In this document: piece by piece, positions 51,783-62,203 of the stretch | Layout of the letters: each line of letters opens with the position of its first letter | Position numbering within the stretch: position 1 is the first letter of the stretch | DNA from: an uncultured Bacteroidales bacterium | GTDB taxonomy: Bacteria; Bacteroidota; Bacteroidia; Bacteroidales; FEN-979 | Length of the DNA stretch: 62,203 bases | Assembly: GCA_903926565.1 (NCBI GenBank) | Contig: CAIYJU010000065.1 | Coordinates: forward strand, 1 to 62,203 | Direction: 5' to 3' | Notes under the pieces: model-generated | What the model saw: only the letters and a program-made list of their open reading frames with translations | Told to the model about the DNA's origin: nothing | Databases searched by the model: none | Made by a program: the position numbers and the translations under genes

Positions 51783-51832
51783 CAGCCCGTTTAAAAGGCC
51801 TATTAAGTTAATCAGTAACAATACGTACAGCA

Positions 51833-52102
51833 ATGAATTTAGCACCTGAAGTAAAAAAGAAAGCATTCTTAGAACACGGAAAATCAGAATTTGACAGCGG
51901 CTCAACTGAAGCACAGGTGGCATTGTTCACCATGAAAATCCAACATCTTACCGAGCATCTCAAGGTAAACAAGAAGGACATGGTGACTGAACGTTCGCTG
52001 GTTATCATGGTAGGCAAACGCAGAAAACTGCTTGATTATCTGAAGAGTAAAGAAATTCAGCGTTATCGTGACATCATTAAAAAGCTTGGCATTCGTAAAT
52101 AA
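51833..52102 (+). CDS. rpsO: 30S ribosomal protein S15
   Basis: Ribosomal protein S15 of 89 residues, the standard length, binding 16S rRNA in the platform. Characteristic segments: FDSGSTEAQVALFTMKIQHLTEHLK and MVGKRRKLLDYLKSK. A consensus promoter precedes it and a perfect hairpin separates it from pnp, the same gene order as in E. coli. Confidence 0.97.
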   Translation: MNLAPEVKKKAFLEHGKSEFDSGSTEAQVALFTMKIQHLTEHLKVNKKDMVTERSLVIMVGKRRKLLDYLKSKEIQRYRDIIKKLGIRK

Positions 52103-52128
52103 ATTAACTATTTTCTTTATAAATCAAG

Positions 52129-52156
52129 AAAGAGGCAATGTGATAATTGCCTCTTT
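52129..52156 (+). terminator. Hairpin between rpsO and pnp
   Basis: Perfect 11-bp arms AAAGAGGCAAT (52129-52139) and ATTGCCTCTTT (52146-52156) with a 6-nt loop and a following T-rich stretch. It lies 26 bp after the rpsO stop and ends 23 bp before the pnp ATG. It may be a partial terminator or an RNA-processing site; in E. coli the equivalent region controls pnp. Confidence 0.75.
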
Positions 52157-52179
52157 TATTATCTGAAAGAGACCAACAC

Positions 52180-54426
52180 ATGAATGGAATAACAAAGTCA
52201 TTTACCCTGGCCGATGGCCGGGAAATATCAATAGAAACCGGAAAACTCGCCAAACAGTCCGATGGGGCTGTCGTTGTGAAGATGGGCGACACCATGATCC
52301 TTGCCACCGTGGTGGCGAACCAGGAAGCAAAAGAGAATGTTGACTTCATGCCACTGTCGGTTGAATACCGCGAAAAATATGCTGCAGCCGGTCGTTTTCC
52401 CGGAGGCTTTTTCAAGCGGGAGGCACGTCCTTCCGATTACGAAATTCTGATTTCAAGATTGATTGACCGGGCACTCCGCCCCCTCTTTCCTGATGATTAT
52501 CATGCAGAAGTCCAGGTAATTGTAACCTTGATTTCCGCCGATAAGAATGTTTTGCCTGATGCTTTGGCCTGCCTGGCTGCATCTGCCGCACTTTCGGTAA
52601 GCGATATTCCTTTCAACGGCCCCATTTCTGAAGTGAGGGTTGCCCGTATCAACGGACAATTCGTCATCAACCCGGACATCGATGCAATGGTTAATGCAGA
52701 TATCGATATGATCGTAGCTGCTTCCATGGACAACATCCTGATGGTTGAAGGCGAGATGAAGGAAGTTTCCGAAGAGGACATGGTGGAAGCAATCCGTGTT
52801 GCACATGAAGCCATCAAGGATCAGTGCACCGCCCAGCTCGAACTTGCCGCGATGATCGAAAAATCGAAGGTGAAACGGGTTTACTGCCATGAAACAAACA
52901 ACCCTGAATTCAAGGAAAAAGTTAAAGAGGCCACCTACCAGAAGGTATATGAGATGGCCTCAAGCGGAAATGCAAACAAGCATGAGCGCAAAAAAATAAT
53001 CGAAGGCATCAAGGCAGAATTTGTTGCCACCTTAACCGACGAGGAAAAGGAAGCCAACAAAAACCTGATCGGCCGTTACTATCATGAAGTTGAAAAAGAT
53101 GCAATCCGCAATGCGACGATGGACAACCGTCAGCGCCTGGACGGCCGTAAACTGGATGAGATCCGCCCTATCTGGACAGAGATCGACTATTTACCGGCAG
53201 CTCACGGATCGGCCATCTTTACCCGTGGCGAAACACAATCGCTCACCACGGTTACTCTCGGCACCAAGCTTGACCAGCAGTCAATCGACGGCGCCATCCT
53301 TGAGGGCAAGGTGAATTTCCTCCTTCACTATAATTTTCCATCCTTTGCAACCGGCGAGGTAAAACCGATCAGAAGCACCGGACGCCGCGAAATCGGCCAC
53401 GGGAACCTTGCACTTCGTGCATTGAAAAACATGCTCCCGCAGGGAGCAGATAACCTTTACACCATCCGTATCGTTTCCGACATCCTTGAATCGAATGGCA
53501 GTTCATCCATGGCCACAGTCTGCGCCGGAACCATGGCATTGATGGATGCAGGCATCAAGATCGCCAAACCCGTTTCCGGGATTGCCATGGGCCTGATCAC
53601 CGATAACAAACGCTATGTTGTTTTATCTGATATCCTGGGCGATGAGGATCACCTCGGCGACATGGATTTCAAGGTTTGCGGAACCCGCGACGGAATCACT
53701 GCCTGCCAGATGGACATCAAGGTTGACGGCTTATCATTCGACATTCTTCGTGAGGCACTTACCCAGGCCCGTCAGGGTCGTATGCACATCCTCGGAGAGA
53801 TGGAAAAGACCATATCCGAACCGCGTGCCGACTTTAAACCTTTCGTGCCACGTATTTTCCAGATGAAAGTTCCCAAGGAGTTCATCGGAGCAATTATCGG
53901 CCCGGGTGGTAAAGTCATCCAGGAAATGCAGCGTGAAACCGGCACCACCATTGTTATCGAAGAGGTGGGTGAATTTGGAATCGTTGACATTGTTGCCGAC
54001 AACATGGAGGCCCGTGATAAAGTTATTGAAAGGATCAAACGCATTGCTTCTGTTGCCGAAGTCGGTGAAATCTATAAGGGAAAAGTTAAAAACATACAAT
54101 CATTCGGAGCTTTCGTAGAGATCCTCCCCAACCAGGATGGTCTGCTTCACATATCTGAAATTGACTGGAAACGCCTGGAGAAGGTTGAAGATGCCCTGAA
54201 AGTAGGTGATGAGATCGAAGTAAAACTGATTGAGGTTGATCCCAAAACAGGGAAGTTGAAACTTTCACGCAAGGCACTGCTTCCAAAACCGGAAGGTTAT
54301 GTGGAAAGGGCTCCTGAGCCCCGTTCCGACCGCCCTGATCGCGGGAATGACCGTGGCCATGATCGTGGAAACGACCGAGGAGGAGACCGTCGCGGTGGCG
54401 GCGACTACCGTGGTCCAAGAAGGTAA
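52180..54426 (+). CDS. pnp: Polyribonucleotide nucleotidyltransferase
   Basis: PNPase of 748 residues, a phosphorolytic 3'-5' exoribonuclease trimer. Two RNase PH domains (about 10-230 and 315-540), a linking helical domain, a KH domain ([20 protein letters not shown], about 560-620) and an S1 domain ([18 protein letters not shown], about 630-700) are visible. The C-terminal 40 residues are an RG/RD-rich tail ([17 protein letters not shown]) beyond the usual end. The ATG at 52180 is chosen; the upstream frame extension lies in the hairpin. It follows rpsO as in many bacteria. Confidence 0.96.
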   Translation: MNGITKSFTLADGREISIETGKLAKQSDGAVVVKMGDTMILATVVANQEAKENVDFMPLSVEYREKYAAAGRFPGGFFKREARPSDYEILISRLIDRALRPLFPDDYHAEVQVIVTLISADKNVLPDALACLAASAALSVSDIPFNGPISEVRVARINGQFVINPDIDAMVNADIDMIVAASMDNILMVEGEMKEVSEEDMVEAIRVAHEAIKDQCTAQLELAAMIEKSKVKRVYCHETNNPEFKEKVKEATYQKVYEMASSGNANKHERKKIIEGIKAEFVATLTDEEKEANKNLIGRYYHEVEKDAIRNATMDNRQRLDGRKLDEIRPIWTEIDYLPAAHGSAIFTRGETQSLTTVTLGTKLDQQSIDGAILEGKVNFLLHYNFPSFATGEVKPIRSTGRREIGHGNLALRALKNMLPQGADNLYTIRIVSDILESNGSSSMATVCAGTMALMDAGIKIAKPVSGIAMGLITDNKRYVVLSDILGDEDHLGDMDFKVCGTRDGITACQMDIKVDGLSFDILREALTQARQGRMHILGEMEKTISEPRADFKPFVPRIFQMKVPKEFIGAIIGPGGKVIQEMQRETGTTIVIEEVGEFGIVDIVADNMEARDKVIERIKRIASVAEVGEIYKGKVKNIQSFGAFVEILPNQDGLLHISEIDWKRLEKVEDALKVGDEIEVKLIEVDPKTGKLKLSRKALLPKPEGYVERAPEPRSDRPDRGNDRGHDRGNDRGGDRRGGGDYRGPRR

Positions 54427-54495
54427 CATGATGTAACCTATCGTTAATTTTTACGTAAACCGACCCGTAGCAAAGGTCAAAATAATTTGGTTCGC

Positions 54496-55359
54496 ATGAG
54501 GCAGTTAAAAATTACCAAACAGGTTACAAATCGTGAAACCGCATCCCTGGATAAATACCTTCAGGAGATTGGCAAAGTAGAACTTATCACTGCAGATGAG
54601 GAGGTTTCCCTTGCCCAACGTATCAAACAGGGTGACATGGCTGCCCTGGAGAAACTCACGAAAGCCAACCTTCGATTTGTGGTATCTGTATCAAAACAAT
54701 ACCAGAATCAAGGACTTAGCCTCCCCGACCTGATCAATGAAGGCAACCTTGGACTGATCAAAGCAGCCCAGCGGTTTGATGAGACCCGTGGTTTTAAATT
54801 CATCTCCTATGCGGTATGGTGGATCCGCCAGTCGATCCTCCAGGCGCTCGCTGAACAGTCGAGGATTGTCCGTCTGCCCCTGAATAAAATCGGGTCGATT
54901 AATAAAATCAACAAGGCGTACGCCCAGCTTGAGCAGAAATACGAACGCGAGCCAAATGCAGGTGAGATTGCCCTATTGCTGGAGGTTTCAGAGAATGAGG
55001 TAAAGGAGTCGATGCGTAATTCCGGACGGCATGTATCCATGGATGCCCCGCTGATCCAGGACGAAGACAACACTATGTATGACGTGTTGCGCAGCGAAGA
55101 AAATACGACCCCTGACAATGGCCTCTTGTATGAATCTCTAAAGAAGGAGATTGAACGCGCTGTTTCCACACTCACACAACGTGAAGCGGATGTTATCCGC
55201 CTCTATTTCGGTCTGAATGGCAGCCATCCGATGACCCTTGAAGAGATCGGTGAAAAATTCGACCTTACCCGCGAGCGTGTCCGCCAGATCAAGGAAAAAG
55301 CCATCCGGCGTTTAAAGCACACCTCTCGAAGTAAAATACTTAAAACCTACCTGGGATAG
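54496..55359 (+). CDS. rpoD: Primary RNA polymerase sigma factor (RpoD/SigA)
   Basis: A sigma-70 family protein of 287 residues typical of the Bacteroidota primary sigma: no region 1.1, a short region 1.2 ([25 protein letters not shown]), region 2 ([44 protein letters not shown]), region 3, and region 4 (TREADV-like [14 protein letters not shown] and [13 protein letters not shown]). It recognises the TTG/TAnnTTTG promoters seen across this window. The ATG at 54496 is chosen over an in-frame TTG three codons upstream. Confidence 0.95.
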   Translation: MRQLKITKQVTNRETASLDKYLQEIGKVELITADEEVSLAQRIKQGDMAALEKLTKANLRFVVSVSKQYQNQGLSLPDLINEGNLGLIKAAQRFDETRGFKFISYAVWWIRQSILQALAEQSRIVRLPLNKIGSINKINKAYAQLEQKYEREPNAGEIALLLEVSENEVKESMRNSGRHVSMDAPLIQDEDNTMYDVLRSEENTTPDNGLLYESLKKEIERAVSTLTQREADVIRLYFGLNGSHPMTLEEIGEKFDLTRERVRQIKEKAIRRLKHTSRSKILKTYLG

Positions 55360-55405
55360 AACTTTGTTCAATCATCAATCTTAAATCCTAAAATCGTCAA
55401 TCAAC

Positions 55406-56059
55406 TTGTCTCACCTGATTGCACCTTCTTTGCTTTCAGCAAATTTTCTCAACCTTGAGAAGGATATCCTGATGCTTAACCAGAGCGAAGCCGACTGGTT
55501 TCATCTGGATGTGATGGATGGTGTATTTGTGCCCAATATTTCCTTTGGATTTGGCATCATTGAAAAAATCAGGAAAGCCACCTCCAAAACGCTTGATGTC
55601 CATTTAATGATTGTGGAGCCGGAGCGGTATATTGAACGGTTTAAAAAGGCAGGAGCCGATATTATCAGCATCCATATTGAAGCCTGCAGGAATCCTGTGG
55701 AAACACTGCGGGCGATCCGCAGCCTGAATGCAAAAGCAGGCATCGTGATCAACCCCGGCACCCCGGTCAGTATGCTTTCAGAGGTGATTGCCGAGGCAGA
55801 CATGGTGTTGATTATGTCTGTCAACCCGGGATTCGGAGGTCAGTCATTTATTCCCGGAACGATGGGTAAAATAGCAGAATTGCGGTATCTGATCAAATCG
55901 CGCGGACTCAATGTGCTGACTGAAGTAGATGGTGGCATCGACCTGCAGAATGCACCCGACATCATCCATGCAGGGGTTGACATCCTGGTCGCAGGAAATA
56001 CTATTTTCGCGTCTCCCGATCCTGCACAAACCATCCAACAGCTAAAGAACATTTGCTGA
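55406..56059 (+). CDS. rpe: Ribulose-phosphate 3-epimerase
   Basis: A TIM-barrel enzyme of 217 residues interconverting ribulose-5-phosphate and xylulose-5-phosphate. Conserved segments are IAPSLLSANF, WFHLDVMDGVFVPNIS, VHLMIVEPE, MSVNPGFGGQ and VDGGI. The start codon is a TTG: no in-frame ATG lies between it and an upstream stop, and SHLIAPSLLSANF matches the normal N-terminus. It is 46 bp behind the sigma factor gene. Confidence 0.94.
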   Translation: MSHLIAPSLLSANFLNLEKDILMLNQSEADWFHLDVMDGVFVPNISFGFGIIEKIRKATSKTLDVHLMIVEPERYIERFKKAGADIISIHIEACRNPVETLRAIRSLNAKAGIVINPGTPVSMLSEVIAEADMVLIMSVNPGFGGQSFIPGTMGKIAELRYLIKSRGLNVLTEVDGGIDLQNAPDIIHAGVDILVAGNTIFASPDPAQTIQQLKNIC

Positions 56060-56134
56060 AAATCCTTTGGTCCTTTTTACATTACTCCTTCCCGGTCAAG
56101 TTTTTTTTCCTATTTTTACAAAAAATATCCCTCC

Positions 56135-56731
56135 ATGGATTTCAACGCGGCCAGCGGATACATTCTTCATCGATTGCAAAATGAATTGAGCCCGTCGCTC
56201 TGTTATCATTGTATTGAACACACGCTCGATGTACTTGAGGCTTCCCGCCGGCTTGCTGATTCAGAAAAAATTGATGTGGAAGACAGGATACTTTTGGAAA
56301 CAGCCTCCCTTTACCATGATGCAGGGATGCTTAATCAATATAAGGATCATGAATCCGCATCTGTTTTGATTGCCAGGGAAACCCTTCCGGGTTTTGGCTA
56401 TACCGCTTCGGATATTGACCACATTTGCGAACTGATCATGGTTACGCAACTCCCCCAGCGGCCTTATAACCATCTTGAACAGATAATTTGTGATGCAGAC
56501 CTTGATTACCTGGGCCGGGAGGATTTTTTCATCCACTCCTTTAAGTTAAAACTGGAATGGGAGCTATATGGCGTCAGGGTCACCACCCTGGCTGAATGGT
56601 TTGACATTCAGATTAACTTTCTGTCACACCATAAATATTTTACAAATTCAGCTATTTTACTTCGTAATGACCAAAAGCTGAAACACCTGGAAGAGATAAA
56701 ACAACTTGCATCGAAAGATGTCATCAAGTAA
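56135..56731 (+). CDS. HD-domain protein (putative phosphohydrolase)
   Basis: A protein of 198 residues with an HD-type metal-dependent phosphohydrolase domain: first histidine in CIEHTLDVLEASRRL, the HD pair in ASLYHDAGML, and the aspartate in IICDADLDYLGRED. Related proteins hydrolyse nucleotides or cyclic dinucleotides, but the substrate here is unknown. It is 20 bp before the universal stress protein gene, so the two are probably co-transcribed. Confidence 0.82.
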   Translation: MDFNAASGYILHRLQNELSPSLCYHCIEHTLDVLEASRRLADSEKIDVEDRILLETASLYHDAGMLNQYKDHESASVLIARETLPGFGYTASDIDHICELIMVTQLPQRPYNHLEQIICDADLDYLGREDFFIHSFKLKLEWELYGVRVTTLAEWFDIQINFLSHHKYFTNSAILLRNDQKLKHLEEIKQLASKDVIK

Positions 56732-56751
56732 TAAACCGTAAATTTTGCATT

Positions 56752-57633
56752 ATGTCTAAGACACCACAGGAAAAAAAGTACAATAACATCGTACTGATCC
56801 CAACAGATTTCTCGGAAGTTTGTGGCAACGCTGTTTCACACGGAGTAAAGCTGGCCAAATTTCTGGGCTACAAAGTCTTTATCCTGCATATTATCAACAA
56901 AGAGACCAAATCGGAACTCAAAAAGAAAAATGTCGGTACTGATTATATCGATTTACGATTGAAGGAGTATAAAAAATATTATACTAAAAAATATGATGTC
57001 GAAATAGATACCATGGCAGTTGAAGGATCGATATTTTCGACCATCAGCACGGTTGCCCGGGAGATAAAAGCCAACCTCATGGTCATGGGGACCCATGGAA
57101 AAAAGGGCCTTCAGCATGTTTTCGGGAGCTATGCCATGAAAGTTGTTGAAGAATCGACAGTCCCTGTTGTAGTAGTTCAAAAACGCGCATTCAAATCAGG
57201 GTATAAGAATATCGTCTTCCCCGTAAGCAACGATCTGGAACCACGGCAGGCAGTTCATTGGGCCAAACTGATGGCGAAACTTTTCAAGGCAAAAATCCAC
57301 ATCTATATCTCCCCGGAAAAAGATACTGCGCGTCGCACATCCCTTGCAATCATCACAAAACAGATTACCACCGTTTTTGATGCTGAAGAGGTTTCCTACT
57401 CCATCGTGACTGCAGAAAAATCTTCAGCTTTTGCCGAACAGATTATCTCGTACAGTGTAATCCAGCATGCTGATTTAATCATGATCATGACACGGCCAAA
57501 CATTGATGTTGTCGGGTTCAGTCTCTCGGCCTGGGATGAAAAGCTGATGTTCAATGAAGCACAGATCCCTGTAATGGGAATCAACCCGATTGAGTTTGGC
57601 TATCATTATTATGAATGGTCCATGCTTGCATAG
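56752..57633 (+). CDS. Universal stress protein with two UspA domains
   Basis: A protein of 293 residues built of two UspA-like domains. The first (about 14-145) has the ATP-binding signature VMGTHGKKGLQHVFGSYAMKVVEES. The second (about 155-285) is more divergent (LIMIMTRPNIDVVGF), with the glycine-rich nucleotide motif not recognisable, so it probably does not bind ATP. It acts in the cytoplasm in stress survival in related species. It is located between the HD-domain gene and ligA. Confidence 0.85.
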   Translation: MSKTPQEKKYNNIVLIPTDFSEVCGNAVSHGVKLAKFLGYKVFILHIINKETKSELKKKNVGTDYIDLRLKEYKKYYTKKYDVEIDTMAVEGSIFSTISTVAREIKANLMVMGTHGKKGLQHVFGSYAMKVVEESTVPVVVVQKRAFKSGYKNIVFPVSNDLEPRQAVHWAKLMAKLFKAKIHIYISPEKDTARRTSLAIITKQITTVFDAEEVSYSIVTAEKSSAFAEQIISYSVIQHADLIMIMTRPNIDVVGFSLSAWDEKLMFNEAQIPVMGINPIEFGYHYYEWSMLA

Positions 57634-57651
57634 TTCATGGCAGGGTGCTAA

Positions 57652-59709
<2,058 letters not shown>

Positions 59710-59744
59710 TGCGGAACACAAGATATCCGCAATTAAAATTTCCG

Positions 59745-60479
59745 TTACTGTACTTTCTTTATCGAACCAGCTCCCGAAACGCTTTGATCAACCTCGGTGG
59801 GTGACCCTTTGTACTTTACACTTCCGGCACCGGAAATCTCAGCACGGATTTTTTTGCTCACATTCAGTTGTGCATTGCCGGCACCGCTGATGTCAATGTC
59901 GTACGTTTCGGCCAGCAGGTCATAAGCAAAGATATCTGAGGCACCCGACAGATCCATGCTGACATTCGTGGCAGAACCGGAAAACTTTATCTTGCTTGCA
60001 CCACTGCAGTCAAGTTTCAGTGTCTGCACTGCGATATCCATTTTGGAATCAGATGCACCAGAGGCATCCAGGCTCAATTCAGGAACTGTGATCCTCCCTT
60101 CTGTATTGATGTCCACCGCTCCGCTCACATCAATGCGTTTGAGGTCTTTCACTGTCACATACACCTTCATAACCGTTACATGTTCAACCGGTTTTTTTGT
60201 TTCGATGGTGAGTGTTCCACCTACAACCTCAGTGCGGATTACCGGAAGGAGATTGGCATCAGCCTCAACGGTCACCTCTTCTGTTGCCCCCTGTCTGAGG
60301 ACGATATCAAAGGCGCCGGAAACTTCAATGCCATCGAATGAAGAGATCTTGCGGGTCTCTTTAAGCACATTGCCATCACCATGAATCCCACCGATTGCAC
60401 TGCAGGATGCCACAAGGCTTGACATACCAACCAACATGCCGGCGAACAGAAATATTGAAAAACTTCTCATTGTTTTCAT
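59745..60479 (-). CDS. DUF2807 (head GIN domain) lipoprotein
   Basis: A lipoprotein of 244 residues with a signal peptide and lipobox LVASC. The rest is a right-handed beta-helix of the GIN (DUF2807) type. It shows repeated SGA/SGS turns (DVSGAVD, DASGASDSK, DCSGASK, DLSGASD, DISGAGN, EISGAGS) and the opening GNVLKETRKISSFDGIEVSGAFD. The surface role is unknown. It is last in a minus-strand group with a DUF4097-like protein and a membrane protein. Confidence 0.88.
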   Translation of the reverse strand: MKTMRSFSIFLFAGMLVGMSSLVASCSAIGGIHGDGNVLKETRKISSFDGIEVSGAFDIVLRQGATEEVTVEADANLLPVIRTEVVGGTLTIETKKPVEHVTVMKVYVTVKDLKRIDVSGAVDINTEGRITVPELSLDASGASDSKMDIAVQTLKLDCSGASKIKFSGSATNVSMDLSGASDIFAYDLLAETYDIDISGAGNAQLNVSKKIRAEISGAGSVKYKGSPTEVDQSVSGAGSIKKVQ

Positions 60480-60594
60480 AGAATTTAATTTTTAGGGATT
60501 TGACGCGTTAATTAAGGTTGGTTACAATTTAACCTGGGGCCAGTTGAGTATTTGAAATTTGAATTTGCTTTTTGCTCTTGCATTCTGAATCCGG

Positions 60595-61647
60595 TTATTT
60601 CAGACTGATGTTTCCAAACTCACTCCGTACTACTATTTTTCCGACCGGATTTTCGCTGCCTCCAATTGTGCCTTTATAACTCTTTTCAGTCGGAGAGGTT
60701 GAACGATAGGAAAACTTTGCTTTTTCTTCCGGAAAATCGAGGTTGCAAAATTTCAGGTCGGCTTCAATGCTGTATTTTGCCAGTTCATTCATCCCTATCG
60801 ACACATTGCCATATTTGTTACGGATATTTACTGAAGTAAAATCTGCCGGCATTTCATGAACGTCACATTTCCCATATTGGATATCGAGGTTCAAACTTTG
60901 TTCAATCCTCTGAATATCAATGTCGGAGAACCTTGATTTACTATCAACAGCACTTGAATTCTCCATATTCAGCTGACCGCCCTCAAATACAACATTGAGT
61001 GCAATGATCTTTTCGGCATCAAGGTTCGAATATTTTGAATCAAGCCGGAGACTGCCGGCATAATCCAGGCTCATTTCCGAGTACTTCAATGAAAGAACGG
61101 CCCCTTTGATCCAATTAACACGGGCTTTGCTGAATTTAATATCCAGCAGGTTGTCAGAATTCCCGAACTTTTTTGCTTCAAGGTTGCCGTAGCCCAGGTT
61201 TATTTTGGCTTTTCCCTGGATCTCATTGATAAAAATATCCCCGAATTTATTGGTCACATCCAGGTTGATGGTCACCGGCATATTGATCATATAATCAATT
61301 GAAAAGTGTCCCCTGCCTGAATTTTTCATCTCCTGCATGTTTGTAATGGCCGTAACCGAGGAAGGTGAATCTGTAAAATCGATGGTAATTTTTCTGAACT
61401 TTTTATCAGCCTCTTCCTGATCAGCGGCAGTTACGGTTATGGTAACATCAATAGTAATTGAGTTCTTCTCCCAGTTGGTACAATGAACTTCGCCAAAACG
61501 GTTGTTTATGGTAAGCTGTGCATCGGCATTCACAGCAAACTCTTTTTTAATCAGCCGTGTAAACTCCTCATGTGCTGTGGCTCCCTTGATACCAAGTAAC
61601 AGCGTAAATGCCAGGATGAAGAATGCTATTTTGACTATTGTTTTCAT
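60595..61647 (-). CDS. DUF4097-like secreted beta-helix protein
   Basis: A protein of 350 residues with a signal peptide (IVKIAFFILAFTLLLGIKGATA) and repeated beta rungs such as NNRFGEVHCTNWEKN, TNKFGDIFINEIQGK and RNKYGNVSIGMNEL, the N-x-[FY]-G pattern of DUF4097-type adhesin-like proteins. Function is unknown. It starts 17 bp downstream of the membrane protein gene at 61665 and is 115 bp upstream of the GIN lipoprotein. In Bacteroidota such proteins often follow an ECF sigma/membrane protein pair. Confidence 0.78.
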   Translation of the reverse strand: MKTIVKIAFFILAFTLLLGIKGATAHEEFTRLIKKEFAVNADAQLTINNRFGEVHCTNWEKNSITIDVTITVTAADQEEADKKFRKITIDFTDSPSSVTAITNMQEMKNSGRGHFSIDYMINMPVTINLDVTNKFGDIFINEIQGKAKINLGYGNLEAKKFGNSDNLLDIKFSKARVNWIKGAVLSLKYSEMSLDYAGSLRLDSKYSNLDAEKIIALNVVFEGGQLNMENSSAVDSKSRFSDIDIQRIEQSLNLDIQYGKCDVHEMPADFTSVNIRNKYGNVSIGMNELAKYSIEADLKFCNLDFPEEKAKFSYRSTSPTEKSYKGTIGGSENPVGKIVVRSEFGNISLK

Positions 61648-61664
61648 AATCGACAGAATTAAAA

Positions 61665-62203
61665 CTATTTACCTGATTGAGATATTTGGGTGATCATTGT
61701 ATTAAGCATGGTTTCCTTAAGTTGCTGATTACGCACAATGGCATCCAGGATGAGCTCATTGCCGGGGTTTTCGGAGAGTGACTGCTTCAGATCACTGGTG
61801 ATTGCATCCAGGCTCCGGATTTCATTCAGGGCCGAGGTATTCAATGCCAATGCATCCTCGCGACGTTGTGCAAGTTTGCTGAGGGTTGCCATTTGAACAC
61901 TCGTTTGGTTGTCGTAATACTGAAAAGCTTCCCTGATTTCAAGCGGTAATTCAGTCCCCTCCTTTCCTGCAGCAAACCGATTGCTGATTTCCCGTGTAAC
62001 AAACTCAAACGCAACCACACTAACTGTGATCAGGATAATGATCAACGCTGCTATTTTCAGCAGTAAAGAGCGATTCTGGTCCTTTTGTCCTGGTTTGGGA
62101 AGCGTGGTAAGCATCTCCTCAAACCGATCGAAATGTCCTGCTACCGGCTCCTCTGAATTAAATTCACCCTGATGATTTCTAATATATTTTTCGAGCTCCG
62201 ACA
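61665..62203 (-). CDS. Single-pass membrane protein, probably anti-sigma-like; start at or just beyond the window edge
   Basis: The frame is open from the right edge to 61665. The first visible bases on the minus strand are TG followed by codons for SELEKYIRNHQGEFNSEEP, a typical start for this kind of Bacteroidota protein, so the ATG is probably completed by one base outside the window. A membrane helix (LLLKIAALIIILITVSVVAF) follows at about 49-68, then a helical, charged outer part. Position before DUF4097 and GIN genes suggests an anti-sigma factor-like role with an ECF sigma gene just outside, which I cannot see. An internal ATG at 62114 would remove the conserved N-terminus. Confidence 0.7.
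   Translation of the reverse strand, partial: SELEKYIRNHQGEFNSEEPVAGHFDRFEEMLTTLPKPGQKDQNRSLLLKIAALIIILITVSVVAFEFVTREISNRFAAGKEGTELPLEIREAFQYYDNQTSVQMATLSKLAQRREDALALNTSALNEIRSLDAITSDLKQSLSENPGNELILDAIVRNQQLKETMLNTMITQISQSGK

Noticed and set aside
59710..59731. Terminator between ligA and the GIN gene
   Set aside because: Only a 6-bp stem (TGCGGA/TCCGCA) without a T tract; too weak to annotate.

Overview
The window is a chromosomal segment of a member of the Bacteroidota, most likely an environmental Bacteroidales-like lineage. The evidence is: secretion-targeting C-terminal domains of the type IX system (type A at the ends of the 27277-34419 and 34490-36115 genes, type B at the end of the 26210-25059 gene); several promoters of the Bacteroidota TAnnTTTG type placed just upstream of starts; a short primary sigma factor without region 1.1; and families typical of the phylum (DUF5063, DUF4342, DUF2807/GIN, YwqK). 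No rRNA, tRNA, CRISPR array or intact insertion sequence was found. Species cannot be named from this sequence.

Layout. 0-5 kb: a partial SPFH membrane protein, an M49-like zinc-peptidase lipoprotein, an acylating acetaldehyde dehydrogenase, a STAS protein and an RhlE-type helicase. 5.3-11.9 kb: a probable SOS mutagenesis cassette with a second DnaE polymerase, a SatD-like gene, a DUF3307 membrane protein, DinB, and a self-cleaving LexA/CI-like repressor. The control regions of dnaE and of dinB/repressor share TAATCA sites spaced exactly 23 bp. 12-19.9 kb: a hybrid histidine kinase, then nucleotide-sugar genes (ugd, UDP-glucuronate decarboxylase, rfbD) and a phosphohexomutase. 19.9-24.5 kb: a TPR lipoprotein, recA, bcp, nth and a geranylgeranyl-reductase-like flavoprotein. 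24.5-25.06 kb: a repeat-rich gap holding the remnant of a REP-associated (RAYT/Y1) transposase. 25-36.1 kb: three type IX cargo proteins, including a 2380-residue C25 (gingipain-family) protein. 36-42.5 kb: housekeeping genes (recR, a GlmM-like mutase, TPR protein, phosphosulfolactate synthase, aroE).

42.6-51.4 kb holds the most striking system: a promoter followed by a b-type cytochrome-like membrane protein, a membrane-anchored Fe-S/FAD oxidoreductase with apparently permuted domain order, a 20-heme and a 30-heme (plus one CX3CH) c-type cytochrome whose genes overlap, an outer-membrane beta-barrel, and a separately promoted OB-fold lipoprotein. Gene order suggests electrons pass from cytoplasmic donors through the inner membrane and periplasmic multiheme wires to or across the outer membrane. 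This is an inference, and its direction and substrate are unknown.

51.4-62.2 kb: rpsO-pnp, the primary sigma factor, rpe, an HD-domain protein, a double UspA protein, ligA, and a minus-strand operon of a membrane protein (probably anti-sigma-like), a DUF4097-like protein and a GIN-domain lipoprotein. The first gene of that operon appears to begin one base beyond the window edge.
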